64,000 nucleotides of DNA from Anaeramoeba flamelloides (taxonomy: Eukaryota > Metamonada > Anaeramoebidae): contig JANTQA010000012.1 of the NCBI GenBank assembly GCA_027625915.1, positions 5,726,501 to 5,790,500 of the forward strand, read 5' to 3'. Shown here one piece after another: positions 36,400 through 49,700 of this stretch. The notes below the pieces were generated by a model. That model searched no databases and had not been told where the DNA came from. It saw only the letters and a list, made by a program, of their open reading frames with translations. A program made the position numbers and the translations under genes. Every line of letters begins with the position of its first letter. Within the stretch, counting starts at the first letter, position 1.

Positions 36400-39283
36400 A
36401 TGACTTCTGAATTTGTTGGTTTCAAACCTGGACAAAAACCTGGCGTTGAAGTATGGAGAATTGAAAAAGTAATTGCAATAAAATTTTTCTTGTGATTGAA
36501 AATTTTTTTTCGCCTTTTCTTCTTAATTTCTTTTTTTTTAAATTCTTTTTTAACCTCTTTTTTTAACTTACATAAAAAATAAAAAAAACACATCCAAATA
36601 AACCAATCTTATAATCATTTTAGTTTAAAGTTGCCAAGTGGGAAAAAATTGGAACCTTTTGCTCTGGAGATTCCTTTATTGTTCTTCACACAAAAAGAAC
36701 CAAAAGTGGATTGGCATATGATCTCTATTTCTGGTTAGGAAAAGACTCTTCTCAAGATGAAAAAGGAACAGCAGCTTATAAAACTGTTGAACTTGACGAC
36801 TATCTTGGTGGTAGAGCTATTCAATGTTTGTTTATTGATTTTTTCTTTCTTTTTTTTTTTTTCTCATCCTTCAAAGAACCTTACCTGAAAACTAATAGAT
36901 TTTTAATTTTTACTTTATTTTTTTTTTATTTATGAAAAATAAAATATTATTTTTAACTAACAGATCGAATCTGTCAAAATTATGAAACTGAAATGTTTAT
37001 GTCGGTTTTCAAAGGAGGTATTAAATACGAAGAAGGTGGAATTGAATCTGGATTTAAACACGTTGTCAAAGATCAATATGAAACAAGATTACTCCATCTT
37101 AAAGGAAGAAGAAATGTACGTGTTAGCCAAGTAGATGTTGCTGCCACTTCTTTGAATGCTGGTGATGTCTTTATTCTTGACTGTGGTCTTACAATTTATC
37201 AATGGAATGGTAAAGAGTAAGTGAAATTTTTTTTTTTTTTTTTTTTTTTAATGATTTAAAAAACCATTTAACTTTTAATTTTTTAAAAACTTTTAATTTA
37301 AATTAAAAAAAACAAAAACACACAAATTTCCCCAAATACAACTTTACAATCAACACATTAATTATCAAAAATTAATTATAATATTTGCTTTATAGTTGTA
37401 ATAAAATGGAAAAAATGAAAGGACTCCAAGTCTCAACCAAAATCAAAGATGACGAAAGAGGTGGAAGAACAAAAATCCATATTGTTGATCAAGGAAAAGA
37501 AAAACAAGACTTTTGGAAGGCCATTGGAGGTAAAGGGCAAATCAAATCTGCCGAAGAAGGAGGTGATGATCTTGAATTCGAAAAAGGCAACATGAAGGAC
37601 GTTGTTCTTTATAGAGTTTGTGACGAAAGTGGCCAACTCAAAATCACCGAAGAAGGAAGACCACCATTAAAAAAGGCCATGCTTGACACAAACGATTGTT
37701 TCATTCTTGATTGTGGATCCGAAATCTTTGTCTGGATTGGAAAGGGATCAACAAGAGAAGAAAAAAAAGAATCCATGTTGAACGCTGTCAAATTTTTGGA
37801 GCAAAACAACCGACCAGAACACACCCCAATTACAAGAGTAATTGAAAAGGGCGAAACCCCATTATTTGCCGAAAAATTTGTTGACTGGTATCAATACAGA
37901 CCAAGACAAAGAACTGTAAGAAAGTCCCAACAAAATATTCAAAAGAAAGTTGATCTCAACTTTGACGAAATGCACAAAATGAAACAACAGGAAGCCGAAA
38001 GGTCAATTGACGATGGAACAGGAACCTTAAAAATCTGGCGAATTGAAAACTTCAAAAAGGAAGATGTTGACGAATCCACATACGGACAATTCTTCAGTGG
38101 CGATTCCTATATCATTTTATACACATACATGCAAGGAACCAAAGAATGCTACATCATTTACTTCTGGCAAGGAAGAAACTCATCCACCGACGAAAAGGGA
38201 TCAAGTGCATTGCTCACTGTTGAACTTGACGAAGAACTCGGCGGACAAGCTGTTCAAACCAGAGTTATTCAGGGCAAGGAACCAAATCATTTCTTAACCT
38301 TATTCAAGGGTAAAATGATCGTCAGAAACGGCGGATGCCCATCTGGATTTAGAACCGTCAACGAAGAAAACATCGGCGTTGATGAAAGCCAACCAGCCTT
38401 ATTCCACGTAAGAGGCACCAACGAATTAAATACACGAGCTAGCCAAGTTGAATGCGTATGCCCATCCCTTAACTCTGGTGACTGCTTCATCTTAAACGCA
38501 TCGAGTGACCTCCAATGCATCTGGTTAGGATCTGGCTCCAACCAAGAAGAAAAAGATGTCGCACAAAACATTGCCAAGATCATCTCCGCTGGCCGCTCAC
38601 AAGTTCTCGTCATCAAAGAAGGCGAAGAACCACAAGAATTCTGGGAAACTCTTGGCGGCAAAACAGAATACGCCTCGGAGGGACTCGATTTACAAGCCGA
38701 AATGGCCGACCCTCGATTGTTCCAACTCTCAAATGCCACAGGCACCTTCAAGGCCGAAGAAATCTATAACTTTGACCAAGACGACCTCGATAACGACGAT
38801 TGCTTCATCTTGGATACCTACAACGAAGTCTACCTCTGGCTTGGCGGCGGATCAAACGAAACTGAGCGCGAGGAATCCATTAAGGCCACGATCAAATACG
38901 TCAGCGCCGCACAGGACGGACGATCCAAAGACACACCAATCATCAGAGTAGTCTCTGGATTTGAACCAATCCTTTTCACATGCCATTTCCTCGGATGGGA
39001 TAACTCAAAGGCTGGCCAAGACCCTTATGCACTCAAATTAAAAGAACTCATGGGAAGTGGTACAGGCGATGTTAGAAAGGATGTCAAAATGTATGAAAAA
39101 AAAGTCTATCCTTATGCAGTCCTTTTAAAAAGACCTCTCCCAATGGGTGTTAACGTGACAGAAATCGAAGCCTATTTATCAGACGAAGAATTTAAAAAAT
39201 ACCTTGGAATGGAACGCGCTCAATTCAATAAATTACCAAATTGGAAGAAAAAAAATCTTAAGAAAAAAGCTAAATTATTTTAA
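36400..39283 (+). CDS. villin (six gelsolin repeats plus headpiece), four exons, 803 residues
   Basis: Calcium-regulated actin-binding protein that bundles, caps or severs filaments. Exons 36400-36468, 36624-36825, 36964-37216 and 37396-39283; phases 0, 1 and 2, all GT-AG. The junctions restore family sequence, for example AIQ-YRICQNYE and [15 protein letters not shown]. Gelsolin repeats in order: G1 ~18-118, G2 ~125-235, G3 ~245-345, G4 ~385-495, G5 ~508-605, G6 ~620-720. Calcium-type [22 protein letters not shown] and GDCFILNA blocks are present. A linker leads to a villin headpiece (~745-803) with [38 protein letters not shown], retaining the core LKK...LF that binds F-actin. Length is near vertebrate villin (~827). 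A possible AATAAA polyadenylation word lies near 39434. Oddity: the part from about 38.2 to 39.0 kb uses far more G/C-ending codons than exons 1-3 or the headpiece. Confidence 0.97.
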
Positions 39284-39811
39284 ATATTGTTTGTTCACCT
39301 AACAAAACCTTTGATTTTGTATTTTTTTTTTTGTTTTTTGATCAAGCATTTTAACCAACAGAACTCATTTCATTTTTTCCCAATCCAAAATTTATTTTTA
39401 TTATTATTTATTTTTTTTTTTTATTATCAAATTAATAAATAAAATATAAATTATTCATTTTTTAATCGAACCTAAACGATCACGAATAATACTACCTCAC
39501 TTTTTTTTTCTGTTTATTTTTCTTTTTCTCTATTTATTATTAATTTTCAAAGTTATTTGTTATTTTATCACGAGAGCAAGCAATAAGATCAGAATTTAAT
39601 TGTATATGAAAATTTCAAAACAAAAATGGTTTTTCCAAAAAGTTGTTATATATTAATTCTTTATTTGAATATTTCTGTAATCAAGTATTTTGCTTATATT
39701 CCTGCTAAGGGTGGCTTTCTCATGAAATATCTATGAAAAATTTGAATTTAATTGCTATCCAAGTCAATAGTTTAATACACATCAATTTTTTAAAAAGCAT
39801 ATAAACCCCAA
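39284..39811. other. 3' flank of villin
   Basis: T-rich, with AATAAA-like words near 39434. No gene recognised. Confidence 0.5.
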
Positions 39812-40340
39812 TTAAAAATTTTTAACACACCAAAATTCAATTTTTGAAAAAAAAAATCTAATTTAATCAATTCTCGAAGAAATATCAAATTAGAACCATT
39901 CACTAATTGAAATTTAACAATTGTTTATAAATTACAATACTTTGTAAATAAAAAAATAAATAATTAACAATACTAATAAATAATCAGTGTGTTAAAAATT
40001 TAGGAGAGAGCAAAACAAAAAAAATACATAGTTAAATTTGTTTAAATTCTATTAGGAATATTGATCGATCAAATTTTAGAGACTATCAACTAATTTTATT
40101 TGAGATCTCTATTTTGGACAACTCAACTATAATCTAATATCAATCATTGAAAAAAATTTTGATCTACTGAAAAAGTTATATAATTCAAATTAAGAAATGA
40201 AAAAAAAAACTCAAAGTTGAAAAAATAATTTTCATATTTTAAACAATCTAAATTATTTAAAATTTGAAGAAAATTATATTATTTTTGTGCTTTTGATTGT
40301 TTTAACTATGTGAAATTTTTTGAATTTTCGTATATTACCA
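39812..40340 (+). repeat. dispersed repeat E, copy 2 (complete)
   Basis: Matches the reverse complement of 6836-7345 and the two halves of 9345-10560. Contains AAAATTTTTAACACACC near 39815 and its inverse GTGTGTTAAAAATTT near 39987. Non-coding. Confidence 0.75.
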
Positions 40341-41065
40341 TTTTTGAGAATTAAAGTAAAATATTCTGACATAGTTAACAATTTTAGAGTCACTACAAAC
40401 TGGAACAATTAAGATTGAAACAATAATTGATATTTAGAAATTATTCAAGTTTTTACAATTATTTATATTTTATCACAGTTTACAAAATAAAAATTAATAT
40501 AATTATTTACTATAATAATTATTTTGTATAACCATTCTGGAAATATTGCAAAGTTGGATTGAATTGCAAGACAGTAACCAAAAAGGAAACTTTGCAATCA
40601 TTATTTTTTTTTTACTTCTCGTACACAAAACAATGCATATATCTGGAATTTGTATTCCTAAAATTTAATTATAACCGATTGTTAAAATCTGAAAGGAAAT
40701 TTCATATGAATTGGAAAGGGATAGAATTAAAAAATCCAAAAATTCACTGGTACAAATTTTTATAATTAAAATCTCAAATTGGGTAAATTTAACTTGTTTA
40801 AATTTTAGTTTTATATGTTATTTTGGATTCTATTTTGATTTAAATAAAAATATATTTTTTGACTTTTTGTTGGTTATGAAAAGAGGCGAGGGTGCATTAA
40901 AAATATTTGAATATGAGAACATACACTACCCCTATACCAGAAAAACAGACTGGGTAATTTTTTTAGATTTAATTTTTTTTTTTTTACCAAATAATTATCT
41001 TATAATTTAATGATTTGGTAAGTTTCCTCAAAATAATTTACTAATAAAAACAAAACAGAATTAAA
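40341..41065. other. gene-free stretch
   Basis: Frames at 40559-40765 and 40711-41010 are short, AT-driven and without a recognisable domain. I do not call them. Confidence 0.45.
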
Positions 41066-41768
41066 CTATTTTTCAGTCAAAGGGGCCCAGTTGTAATGTT
41101 ATAAAACACGCGTTTAAAGGGTTTGCATAGATATTAGAAGAAAAATTTTATTTTGGAAATTTTTAAAATTGAAATCATTTTTTCACATTTCTACACATTT
41201 TTGTTTTTTTTTTTCGATTTTTTTTTAAAAACGTCATTCATTTGCAAAAAATTTTTTATTGCAAGATCAATAGTCACTTTGTCAAAACTTGTTATTCTAA
41301 TGTCATTGAACTCAGGTAAAGATTGTTGAGAAATCATATTGATTTCTATTGGAATTCAATTTGATCTTTGATCTTGATATTTGTTTAATAAATGTGAAAA
41401 ATTTTCACTTCATTTTCATTTCCTTTTTCAAATAGAGACCACAAATACCAACAAACTTTGTTTGGGGGCTTAATTTCTAAAAAGAAAAGTATGGAAAATG
41501 AAGTGAAAAATGTTTGATATTTATTATTCAAATACCAGTAGAAGTTCAAAACAAACATCCTTGTTTTTCTCAATAGGGCCCTAAGAATTTGAGTTTTTCA
41601 ATTTTTAAGAAAAGCTATTGATTTATTAATATTCTTTCAGACATGTATCAACATTTCTTTGAGGTGTATTATTCTCTTTATTTCTTATTTGTTCTTCAAA
41701 GGTCAATTATATAAAATAATTGATATTTGAAAAAAACGTTGGGCCCCTTTGACTGAAACAGAGTTTAT
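41066..41768 (-). mobile_element. GGGGCCC inverted-repeat element, copy 2
   Basis: Ends are TTTCAGTCAAAGGGGCCCA at about 41071 and its inverse TGGGCCCCTTTGACTGAAA at about 41740-41758. The whole element is the reverse complement of 5308-6012 with moderate divergence. A central pair of arms (GAAAAATTTTCACTTCATTT near 41396, inverse near 41498) makes an inner hairpin. No coding frame. Confidence 0.85.
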
Positions 41769-44480
41769 TAAAAATCCGATTATAATAAAGAAATAATTTT
41801 TTTAAGTTTAAGATATTTAATACAGCTGTTCCAACCCTACCCTGAAATCTATGGTAAACAGAAAATTATTTTTCTTTATCATACCTGACTTTTTATGACA
41901 TGATTTTATGGTTATGTGATAGCCTATTAAAAACAATTAAATTTTATAATAGAACAAAAATTTCTAATAGAGAAAATCTGAGAATTTGAATTTTTGAATA
42001 TAAACCTTTCTAAATGATCAATAATTTGGAAAAATTTTTAGGTTTTTGGTAGATCCTTAATTTCTAAAGACCTTAAAATCAAAAGGCAAGACCATTTTAA
42101 AGACATTAACAAATTCAGTCTTCGATATTGTGAATTTTTTTTTTGAATTTTTGAATTTGTTTCAAAAACAACAAGATTTTTTTCTCAGGTCTTTCAAATA
42201 TGAAATTTTTTAAAAAACCCTATATCAAACCATAAAATATATATGATGGCGCATAACTGAAGAGTTTTTTTGTATTTAACTGAGACAAAAAGTCAATTTA
42301 TATGTCTGTCAAATTTCACGGTAGATTTGGAACGGCTATATATATATATATATATATATAAGATCTTTACCAACTTTTAGATGTTCTATTCAAAACTTTG
42401 TAACTTTATTTTAAAAAGGTGTTTTTTATTTACATTTAATCAAAAGACAATAAAATTTCTTTTTTCATCAAAGTAAAAAGTGTTTTTTGTTATAATTTCG
42501 AAAATTTAAAATTACAGTTTTTCAAAAATAACAAAAAACTGATCATACTTATCAGGAAGTGTAGAATTTTTAATAAATAGAATTAAAAGTGAGTCTTCTC
42601 TTGGAGTAATTATATTTTTACTTTAATTTTCCATTTCAAGATGAATTTATTTTTTTTTGAATTTGTTATTCTATTTAATAAAGGATTATTATGTTAATTA
42701 AACACTTGAGTAAGTGACTTAATTTTACCCAACAATAAAATTTTTTATTTTCAGACTATTAATTGAAAAATATTTTTTGGTTACCACTGGACATCAAAAA
42801 TTTAAAATTCAAATACTATCGACTATTCTATTTGTGAAAAGAAACAAAAGTGAATTTGGGGGGATTATTATTTTTTATATTTTTATGAATTGTTTTTTAA
42901 TTAAATTTATAGGTTTTACTAACGATTTATTTTTATTAAATTATTTTTTGGATCCCAAAATATATTTTATATGAATGCTTGGAATTAATCAAAGAGTAAA
43001 TACAAAAAAAGGGGATACACTTAGTTGTACTTTTAAACAAATTTTTTCTTTTAATTACCAAACACAAAAGATCAACTTTCCAAATTAAAGTGTTAAAATC
43101 TTAAAAAAAAAAAATTCTTACCAAATTATATTTTCGAAGATATTCCTTCTTTAATTTCTTAATTTGGGTCAACCCAAATAATATAAGCAATTTATTTAAA
43201 ATTGTATTCCAATTAATATTTATTAATATTTTGTAAAATTGTTTTTACAAATTTGTTTTCAATTTTTTTTTCTTCCAATATTTTTATCAAATGAAGTAAA
43301 AACAAAGATACATTGTTTCAACGATTAAAGTTAAACGATTGAATTATTACAATCAAAAAAAAAAAAAAAAAAAAAAAAAACAACCCTCGAAGATTAAACG
43401 CAAGCACAAAGAAAAACTGAGAAAAAAATCAAAGTAAATATTATACTTTTTTTCTTTTTATATTTTAGTGGAAAATTAATATTTTTAAAATCAAAGCAAT
43501 TTATGTCCAATAAATTTCTTTTTTTGAAGAGGTATTAAAAAAAAATCACATTTTTATGAAATAAATCTCAAGTAAATGAGTTAAATGAAAATTGGAATTT
43601 GTCTTTATTTTTTGAAATTCTTTAGGAAAAAAAAGTAATTTGTTTTCAATAATTTTCCAAAACAAAAGGTTTTCTCTAAGAATTAAAAATAGAAAATAAG
43701 TAAAGAAAAAGTAAAGTTATCAAATATTCTATCTTAGATCAACAAATAAATGATTTTTTTTTTATTTTTTTTCTTGATCAATGAGTTAATTTTTTTGATT
43801 TCCATTTTTTAATTGGTAATAAATTATTTCTCATTTTATCTATATTTCCATCCCCTATTTATTATAAATATTCATTAATTTTTCCAAAGAAATGGTTTTA
43901 AAAATCCAGTTTTAGATAAACTATGGCCCTAGAAATTGAGCACACCCCCCTTAAAAATAACCATTCATTTCTGAAAATAGCATTTAAAGTAAGTCTGTTT
44001 TCAAGTAATCAAATTTTTACGCCATTTTTCTATTCCAAGATATTATAAAATTCTTTTTTTTAGAATTTACTTAAAAAATACTTTGAATATTTTTTTTATG
44101 TTGTCTAGTTCCTTAATACAAATTACGTAAAAGAGTTGAGATTAAATTGAATAATAAATAACCCTTATTATTAAAAAGTTTTCAAAATGTGTTGAAATAA
44201 ATAAATAATAAGAATCAATTAAATTTCAAAATAAAAAAAAAAAATAAAAGCCAATAATCAAAAAAATGTAAAAAAGAAAGATTCTTTATTATTGTAAATT
44301 AACCAAAATATATTTCTAATAATTTTCAAAAAGAAAATCTATTGTAAACCCTTTTGTTTTTAGAATATATTTATTCAACCTTTTTTTATTTTGGATCATA
44401 AAAAAAAATCTAAAAATAAAACTCAAAAAACAACGAAAAGGAGTTTGCAATTCAAATTGATAAGGAAAGTTGTTTTAAAT
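41769..44480. other. gene-free stretch with a (TA)n tract
   Basis: TA repeats at about 42337-42361 and a long poly-A at about 43355-43380. The frame at 42777-42974 is not credible. No gene recognised. Confidence 0.5.
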
Positions 44481-45143
44481 TTAATCATCATCTTTCTTTT
44501 TCTTTTTTGGCTTTCCACCAACAAATTTGAATTTACCTCTGAATTTTTTACCTTTGTTTTTACGATCCTTTTTAGCTCTTCTGTTTGTTTCTGGCTTGAC
44601 TAAAAGTCCAAGTCTAATCAAACGGTATTTAGGTTCGAATTTCATCATAGATTCAGCATCGTCATAAATTAAACAAAAGCCTGAGCTTCTTCCGCCACCA
44701 TAAACTGTTTTAAATCCAAATAATTGAACACATTTTGGATCTTTAAGATGGTACATCTATTTCGATCAGAAGAAGGAATTAAAAATTGTTTGTTATTTTT
44801 TTGTTTTTGATTCAATAGGAATTATTTTTTTTTTGTTTAGTTTGAAATGTTTTTTGAAAAGAAAAAAAAAAAATAAAAAGCAAAAAAAAAAAAAAAAAAA
44901 AAAATCAAAAAAAGCAAAAATAAAAAAATTAACAAAAAAAAGGTGCTAATTAAAAACAAAAAAAAGTCATAAATTAAAAGTAATTACTCTTCCAACTCTT
45001 TGTCTAAGTTCTTCTTTAGACACATTGGCAAGACCTGGGTGAAGAATATCAATAATCATTTGTTTTCTTCGTAATAATCTATTGCTCATTACACGTCTTG
45101 TACGAACAGTAACTGTTCCTTCTTTTTTAATTTTTGTTGACAT
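44481..45143 (-). CDS. RPS24: ribosomal protein eS24 (RPS24), two exons, 143 residues
   Basis: Component of the small cytosolic ribosomal subunit. Exons (reading order) 44988-45143 and 44481-44756 join in phase 0 over a 231-bp intron (GTAATT...AATAG). Exon 1 encodes [19 protein letters not shown], then [17 protein letters not shown], closely matching human NRLLQRKQMVIDVLHPG. Exon 2 continues with [40 protein letters not shown] and a basic tail that includes [19 protein letters not shown]-terminal Lys/Asp run (KKKKKDDD) follows. Human eS24 is about 130 residues, so length fits. The gene is head to head with COMMD1, about 1 kb apart. No defect seen. Confidence 0.97.
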
Positions 45144-46154
45144 TAAAGACTGAAAAGGTTATGGGAAAGATAATAAATCTATTTGTTTTAAAGAAAAAGA
45201 TTTTTACTCAGAAGAAAATAATAAAAAAAATGAATGATCTTGAAATTTGTTTTGGTAGTTTTTAGGTTAATTTGATTGGAAGTATCATAATTTCAGAATT
45301 GGTTTGTAAACTTTCATTATTGTCTTAGTCAGTAGAATTGAAAATTGAATTTAATGGACAGAAACTAGAAACCAAAGTGACTTGAAAAAGTGTAAAATAT
45401 TTTTGATTTTCTTTTTGATAATTTTTAAAATTATGAACAAAGAATAAAGGATAATTGTCTAGGCTTTGAGAATTGATCAATTATTAGTAATGTTAATTGA
45501 AAACATAATAAACCAAAACAAATGACAGATTTAGAATTTAAGAAAGAAGAGAGAAAATTGTTTCAAATACTTCATTTGGAGCTAAAAGTATTTAGATTTT
45601 ACTTGAATGTTCTCTTTGATTTGAAATGCTAAAAGATTGGAAAAATAGGTTAAAAAGATTTAGTATCAGAGAGATAGAAATTGAATATTCTTTTTTATCT
45701 CAACTCAAACAAAAGGACACTAATTAGTTTTATTTCTTCAGGTAAAAAGATTACCTTATTTCCTAGATTTTAATTTTTCAAATAATCATAATATAAAGAG
45801 TTATCATGAATTTAATAACAATCTTTTTCATTTAATCAAAAGAAAAAAGTAGTATAGTTGTTACAATTCCAGTTCTGAGACAACCTATCCTTATTAAAAA
45901 AGATTTCAAGATAAAAAATTTCTTCTAAAAATTTCAAAAAAAAAAAACAAGAAATTTTTTATCATTTTTATTAAGATAAGTTATCTTCCTTTCTATTTAT
46001 TAAATATGTTCCAAGAATTTCAAATTGATTTAAACAACAATTTGCAAACCTCCACTTATATTTTGAACTCTGAAACTATTAAAAGACTTTAAAAAATTCA
46101 GGAGAATTTGTTGTTCTCTTCGAATTCATTTTTTCTTCTTTTTTCTTCTTCAAG
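45144..46154. promoter_or_regulatory. intergenic region between divergent RPS24 and COMMD1
   Basis: About 1 kb with no coding pattern. It must carry both promoters, since the genes face away from each other. I see no named motif; T-rich pyrimidine tracts precede the COMMD1 ATG. Confidence 0.4.
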
Positions 46155-46706
46155 ATGGAATTAAAGCATTTTGATTTTTTTTTAAATTCACTTGTCAAGA
46201 AATTATATCACAAAGACAAAAGCATAACAAATGAATACCTTCAAGAAGGAGTAATTGATTCACAACTTGGAAGCGATCAAGTGATAAGCTTGGTTGACAC
46301 CTTGGAACCAATTTTACTTCAAATTGGGCATTCCGATCTTTCTCAAAACGCATTGGAAAAGCTGTTGGAGCCACTCGAATTAAGACAAGATTTCCACCAA
46401 CACTTTCTCAAATTTTGGGAACAGCAACGTGACGAAATCCGTTCGATTGTAAGAAACGAATTGATTTTTAATGATCGCCTTTCTGGTGTCTCCTGGAGGG
46501 TTGACATGAAGACCAATTCCAAAAAAATATCCAATATAAACCAGCCAATTGCAATTGTTGAATTGTTGCTTTCACGCAACCAACAAGAACGTGAAGACAC
46601 AAAGTCAATCATGTTTGAAATTGACAAAACACAAATCTCAAATCTTGTTAATCAAATTGAAGAAATAGAATCTTTGCTTGAAAAAGGAATACAACAAAAA
46701 AATTAA
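46155..46706 (+). CDS. COMMD1: COMMD1, COMM-domain protein, 183 residues
   Basis: Member of the Commander/CCC complex, which acts with retriever in endosomal recycling and, in animals, in copper handling and NF-kB control. Single exon from the ATG at 46155. The N-terminal helical domain includes ITNEYLQEGVIDSQLGSDQV and FHQHFLKFWEQQRDEIRSIV, the latter like the COMMD1 segment that reads ISKFWKSHKTKIRESL. The COMM domain fills residues ~118-180: LSGVSWRVDMKTNSKK, then QPIAIVELLL, IMFEID and a final helix LVNQIEEIESLLEKG. Human COMMD1 has LRGLSWRVDGKSQSRH and TPVAIIELEL at the same places, and is 190 residues long. I choose COMMD1 over other COMMD members from this pattern. Stop at 46704-46706, followed by a long T tract. 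Confidence 0.93.
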   Translation: MELKHFDFFLNSLVKKLYHKDKSITNEYLQEGVIDSQLGSDQVISLVDTLEPILLQIGHSDLSQNALEKLLEPLELRQDFHQHFLKFWEQQRDEIRSIVRNELIFNDRLSGVSWRVDMKTNSKKISNINQPIAIVELLLSRNQQEREDTKSIMFEIDKTQISNLVNQIEEIESLLEKGIQQKN

Positions 46707-49700
46707 ATAAACTTTTTTTTTTTTTTTTTTTTCTTCTTTTTTTGCTTTTGTGTTTAATCCAAAAAAATGTATCAAAAATATTTGGTTCACTTTCTTCGTT
46801 TTCAATTTTTGTTAGACCAACTTTTATTAAAGAATTCACAGAAACTTTCTAAATTAGTTTATTACAATATGTTCTTTGAAATGGAATATTTTGAAAGCAA
46901 ATATCTCAAGATTTCAAGATGGGTTTCTAATGAATCGTCAATTAATTGCTTGATAACTAAAGTAGATCTTCTTATTTTGATATAAAATCCGAGTTTATTT
47001 AGAGGTTTGTTAGGAATTTGAAAAGTAAATGGAAATTACCAAATATTAATGTTGGTTTCTTTGGTTACGATCAGGAACTGTTATTACAAATTTAAGTGGG
47101 CCATAATTTCATCAGACTTATGTTTTTTCAATTTTATATAATTCTTTTGATTAGGATTATAACTTTAATGCAAATATTTATTTAAAAACCATAAAAAGGG
47201 ATCAAGAAAAAAATAGAAATTTCAAAAATTATAATCGATTTCTTTGAGAACTCTTGTTTGTAAAAAAAAATTAGTGATATACAATGTAGTAATAATTTAT
47301 TCCCAACCATTTCTCAATTACCAATATTAAAGTATTCAGGGGGTAAGTAAATTTTTCATTTTTTGTGTGCCACCATTTATGTTATACTGAATTTTTTATT
47401 TTATTTCTTTAACCAAATACATTGACATTTTCATAAATACCCGAGTGGAATATATCCTAGTATAAGATATTTTCATACCAACAAAAAAACTGAAATCAAA
47501 AAAATGAAAAAATTGATCAAAAAAAAATTAATAAAAATCATTTATTTCTTGGTCTTATCTATAACATTTTACACAATTACTTATTTTTGATTTGATTTTA
47601 TTTTTAATTCTTTATGAAAAAAATTTTGTTTGGAAAATTTTTGATAAACAAATTACTGTTTATTTCTAAAGAATTTCCAAACTGAATTTAAAAATCCTAT
47701 TTTCATTTATGTCATCTAATTCTAGTTTTAGTTCAGAAAATCAGAGATTTTTTTAATTCTTCTTGAGAATAAGGGTTTATTGGACAAATTCGTTTGATTT
47801 TATAATTATTTATTTTCCATTAAAATGAGAACTCAAAATAATTCTGAATCTGATTGAAATTTATTATTGAATTTTTCTTTTATTTTGATTTGAATCTTTT
47901 GTAACTATTTTTTGATTCCAAGAATTCAACTCCTTTATTTTAATTTTTGAAATAGTATTCTTTGTTTGGCTTGGTTTGATAAAAAAATTGAAAAAAGAAT
48001 TTTGATAAGCAAATTTGTCACAAAACGTTTTTTAAAATAATCATAAATAGTAATGGTGTGAGAAATTCAAGGTAATAAATTGATTGGGACCAAACTAAGA
48101 AGATAAAGAAAACCAATCTTCGAAAATAGACTTTTATCCATTTTTTTGTTCATTCTTGATTTCAACAAATTTATTTGGAATGGTGATCTTTCGTGTTTGG
48201 TCTTCTAAAAGAAAATATTTGTTTCAAATGTACACCCTTTCGGGTGCATTTTTTTGGTTTACTGTTTGATTAATTTCAATTGTTCGTATAAACACATTTC
48301 TAGATCCAAAACCAAATTTAATAAAACCAAAAATTGAATCAAAAAAAATGTTCAAATAATTGAAAAGACCAAGATTCAACTCTGAATTACGTTGATTCTT
48401 TTTACGAATAGACTAGCGGATGGTATTTTGGTTTCAAAGTTTCAATATCTGGTGGCACTTAAAAAATATTTTTTCAGTAATGTTCACACAATTAAAATTT
48501 TTTAAAATGGGAAAATGTACTTACTTCCTTAAAATATTTTTTTTTTTTTTGATAAAAGTTAGTTTTTTTCATTTATTCATGAAGGAATTCATATTTAAAA
48601 TTTCTTTTTCAAATTGAATTTTTTTTTCAAAGTTTTTTTCACATCAAAAACAAACTAAAAAATAATTTTTGGGGTATTTCGAAAATCTTATAATAAATAA
48701 AAATTAATTGTTTTAGAAAAGAGAGCAATAATATTATTACACCAAGTCAAATCACCCGTGTTTAAATCATAAAAACGGTATCTCGAATAAAATTCATGTT
48801 TTTATCTTATTCTTGTGTTGATGCAACATCCAAATAAATACACAATGGTATATCAACAGTAAAATATATTTTAAAGGTAAACTCCTTGATTTTCAAAGAA
48901 AGATGTTAAAATTTCTATAGAATTTGTTTAAATTGTTTCGTAATTTTTTTTTCATAAAATTTTCAAAAATTTGTTTTTTTTATCAAGAAAAACAATCTAG
49001 AACATAAATTCAATTTGTTGAGAAATATTTTATATTTGATCTTTTATTTTAACAATATACTTTTTAATGGTAGAATTTTAAGAAACCAATATGAGATTTA
49101 CTTTTTGTTTGCTCTTGGCTTCTAAGATCTTTTGATGTGCAGGCATTAAGGAAAAATGATCAACCTATTTTATTCTTAAAAGTGTGTTTTGTCAAGTCTA
49201 TCTACATATTACAACAAAAGTAGTTTCCATTTAAAATTGTTTTTAAGATAAATTTTGAATTAAAATAAATATATCTTCGAAGAAGGGTAATTTGGAAATT
49301 TTAGAGTACATAATTTTTTTTTCTTTTGTTCATTTTTCAAATGGATATTTTTTATTTAAGACTGTTATAAAATCCTTAAGTTGTCAAATTAAAATAGTAC
49401 AAAATAATAAGAATTGTGATAAACGAAATTAAATTGATTTTTTAGAGAAAGGAATTAATTAGTATCAAATTGAAGCGATTTGCCATCGCTGCAAAATGAA
49501 AATTAATCTACAATACCAAATCTAAAAATTATTAAATTCGATTGTTAGGATTTTATTTCCACAAATTAACAATAATTTTTTATTAAAAAATAGGTAGTTA
49601 ATTGATGGTTTTTTTTTTTTGATGGTATTTTTTGTTATTTTGGAAATTTGTAAAATAACTACTATTTTATAAAGAGTGGTGTTGGGCATGGAAGACATAT

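Noticed and set aside
46767-46985. 72-codon frame just downstream of COMMD1
   Set aside because: Probably in the COMMD1 3' region; no domain and AT-driven composition.
48229-48256. Hairpin CACCC-TTTC-GGGTG followed by T residues, resembling a terminator
   Set aside because: The stem is only five pairs and the context is eukaryotic; runs of T are everywhere.
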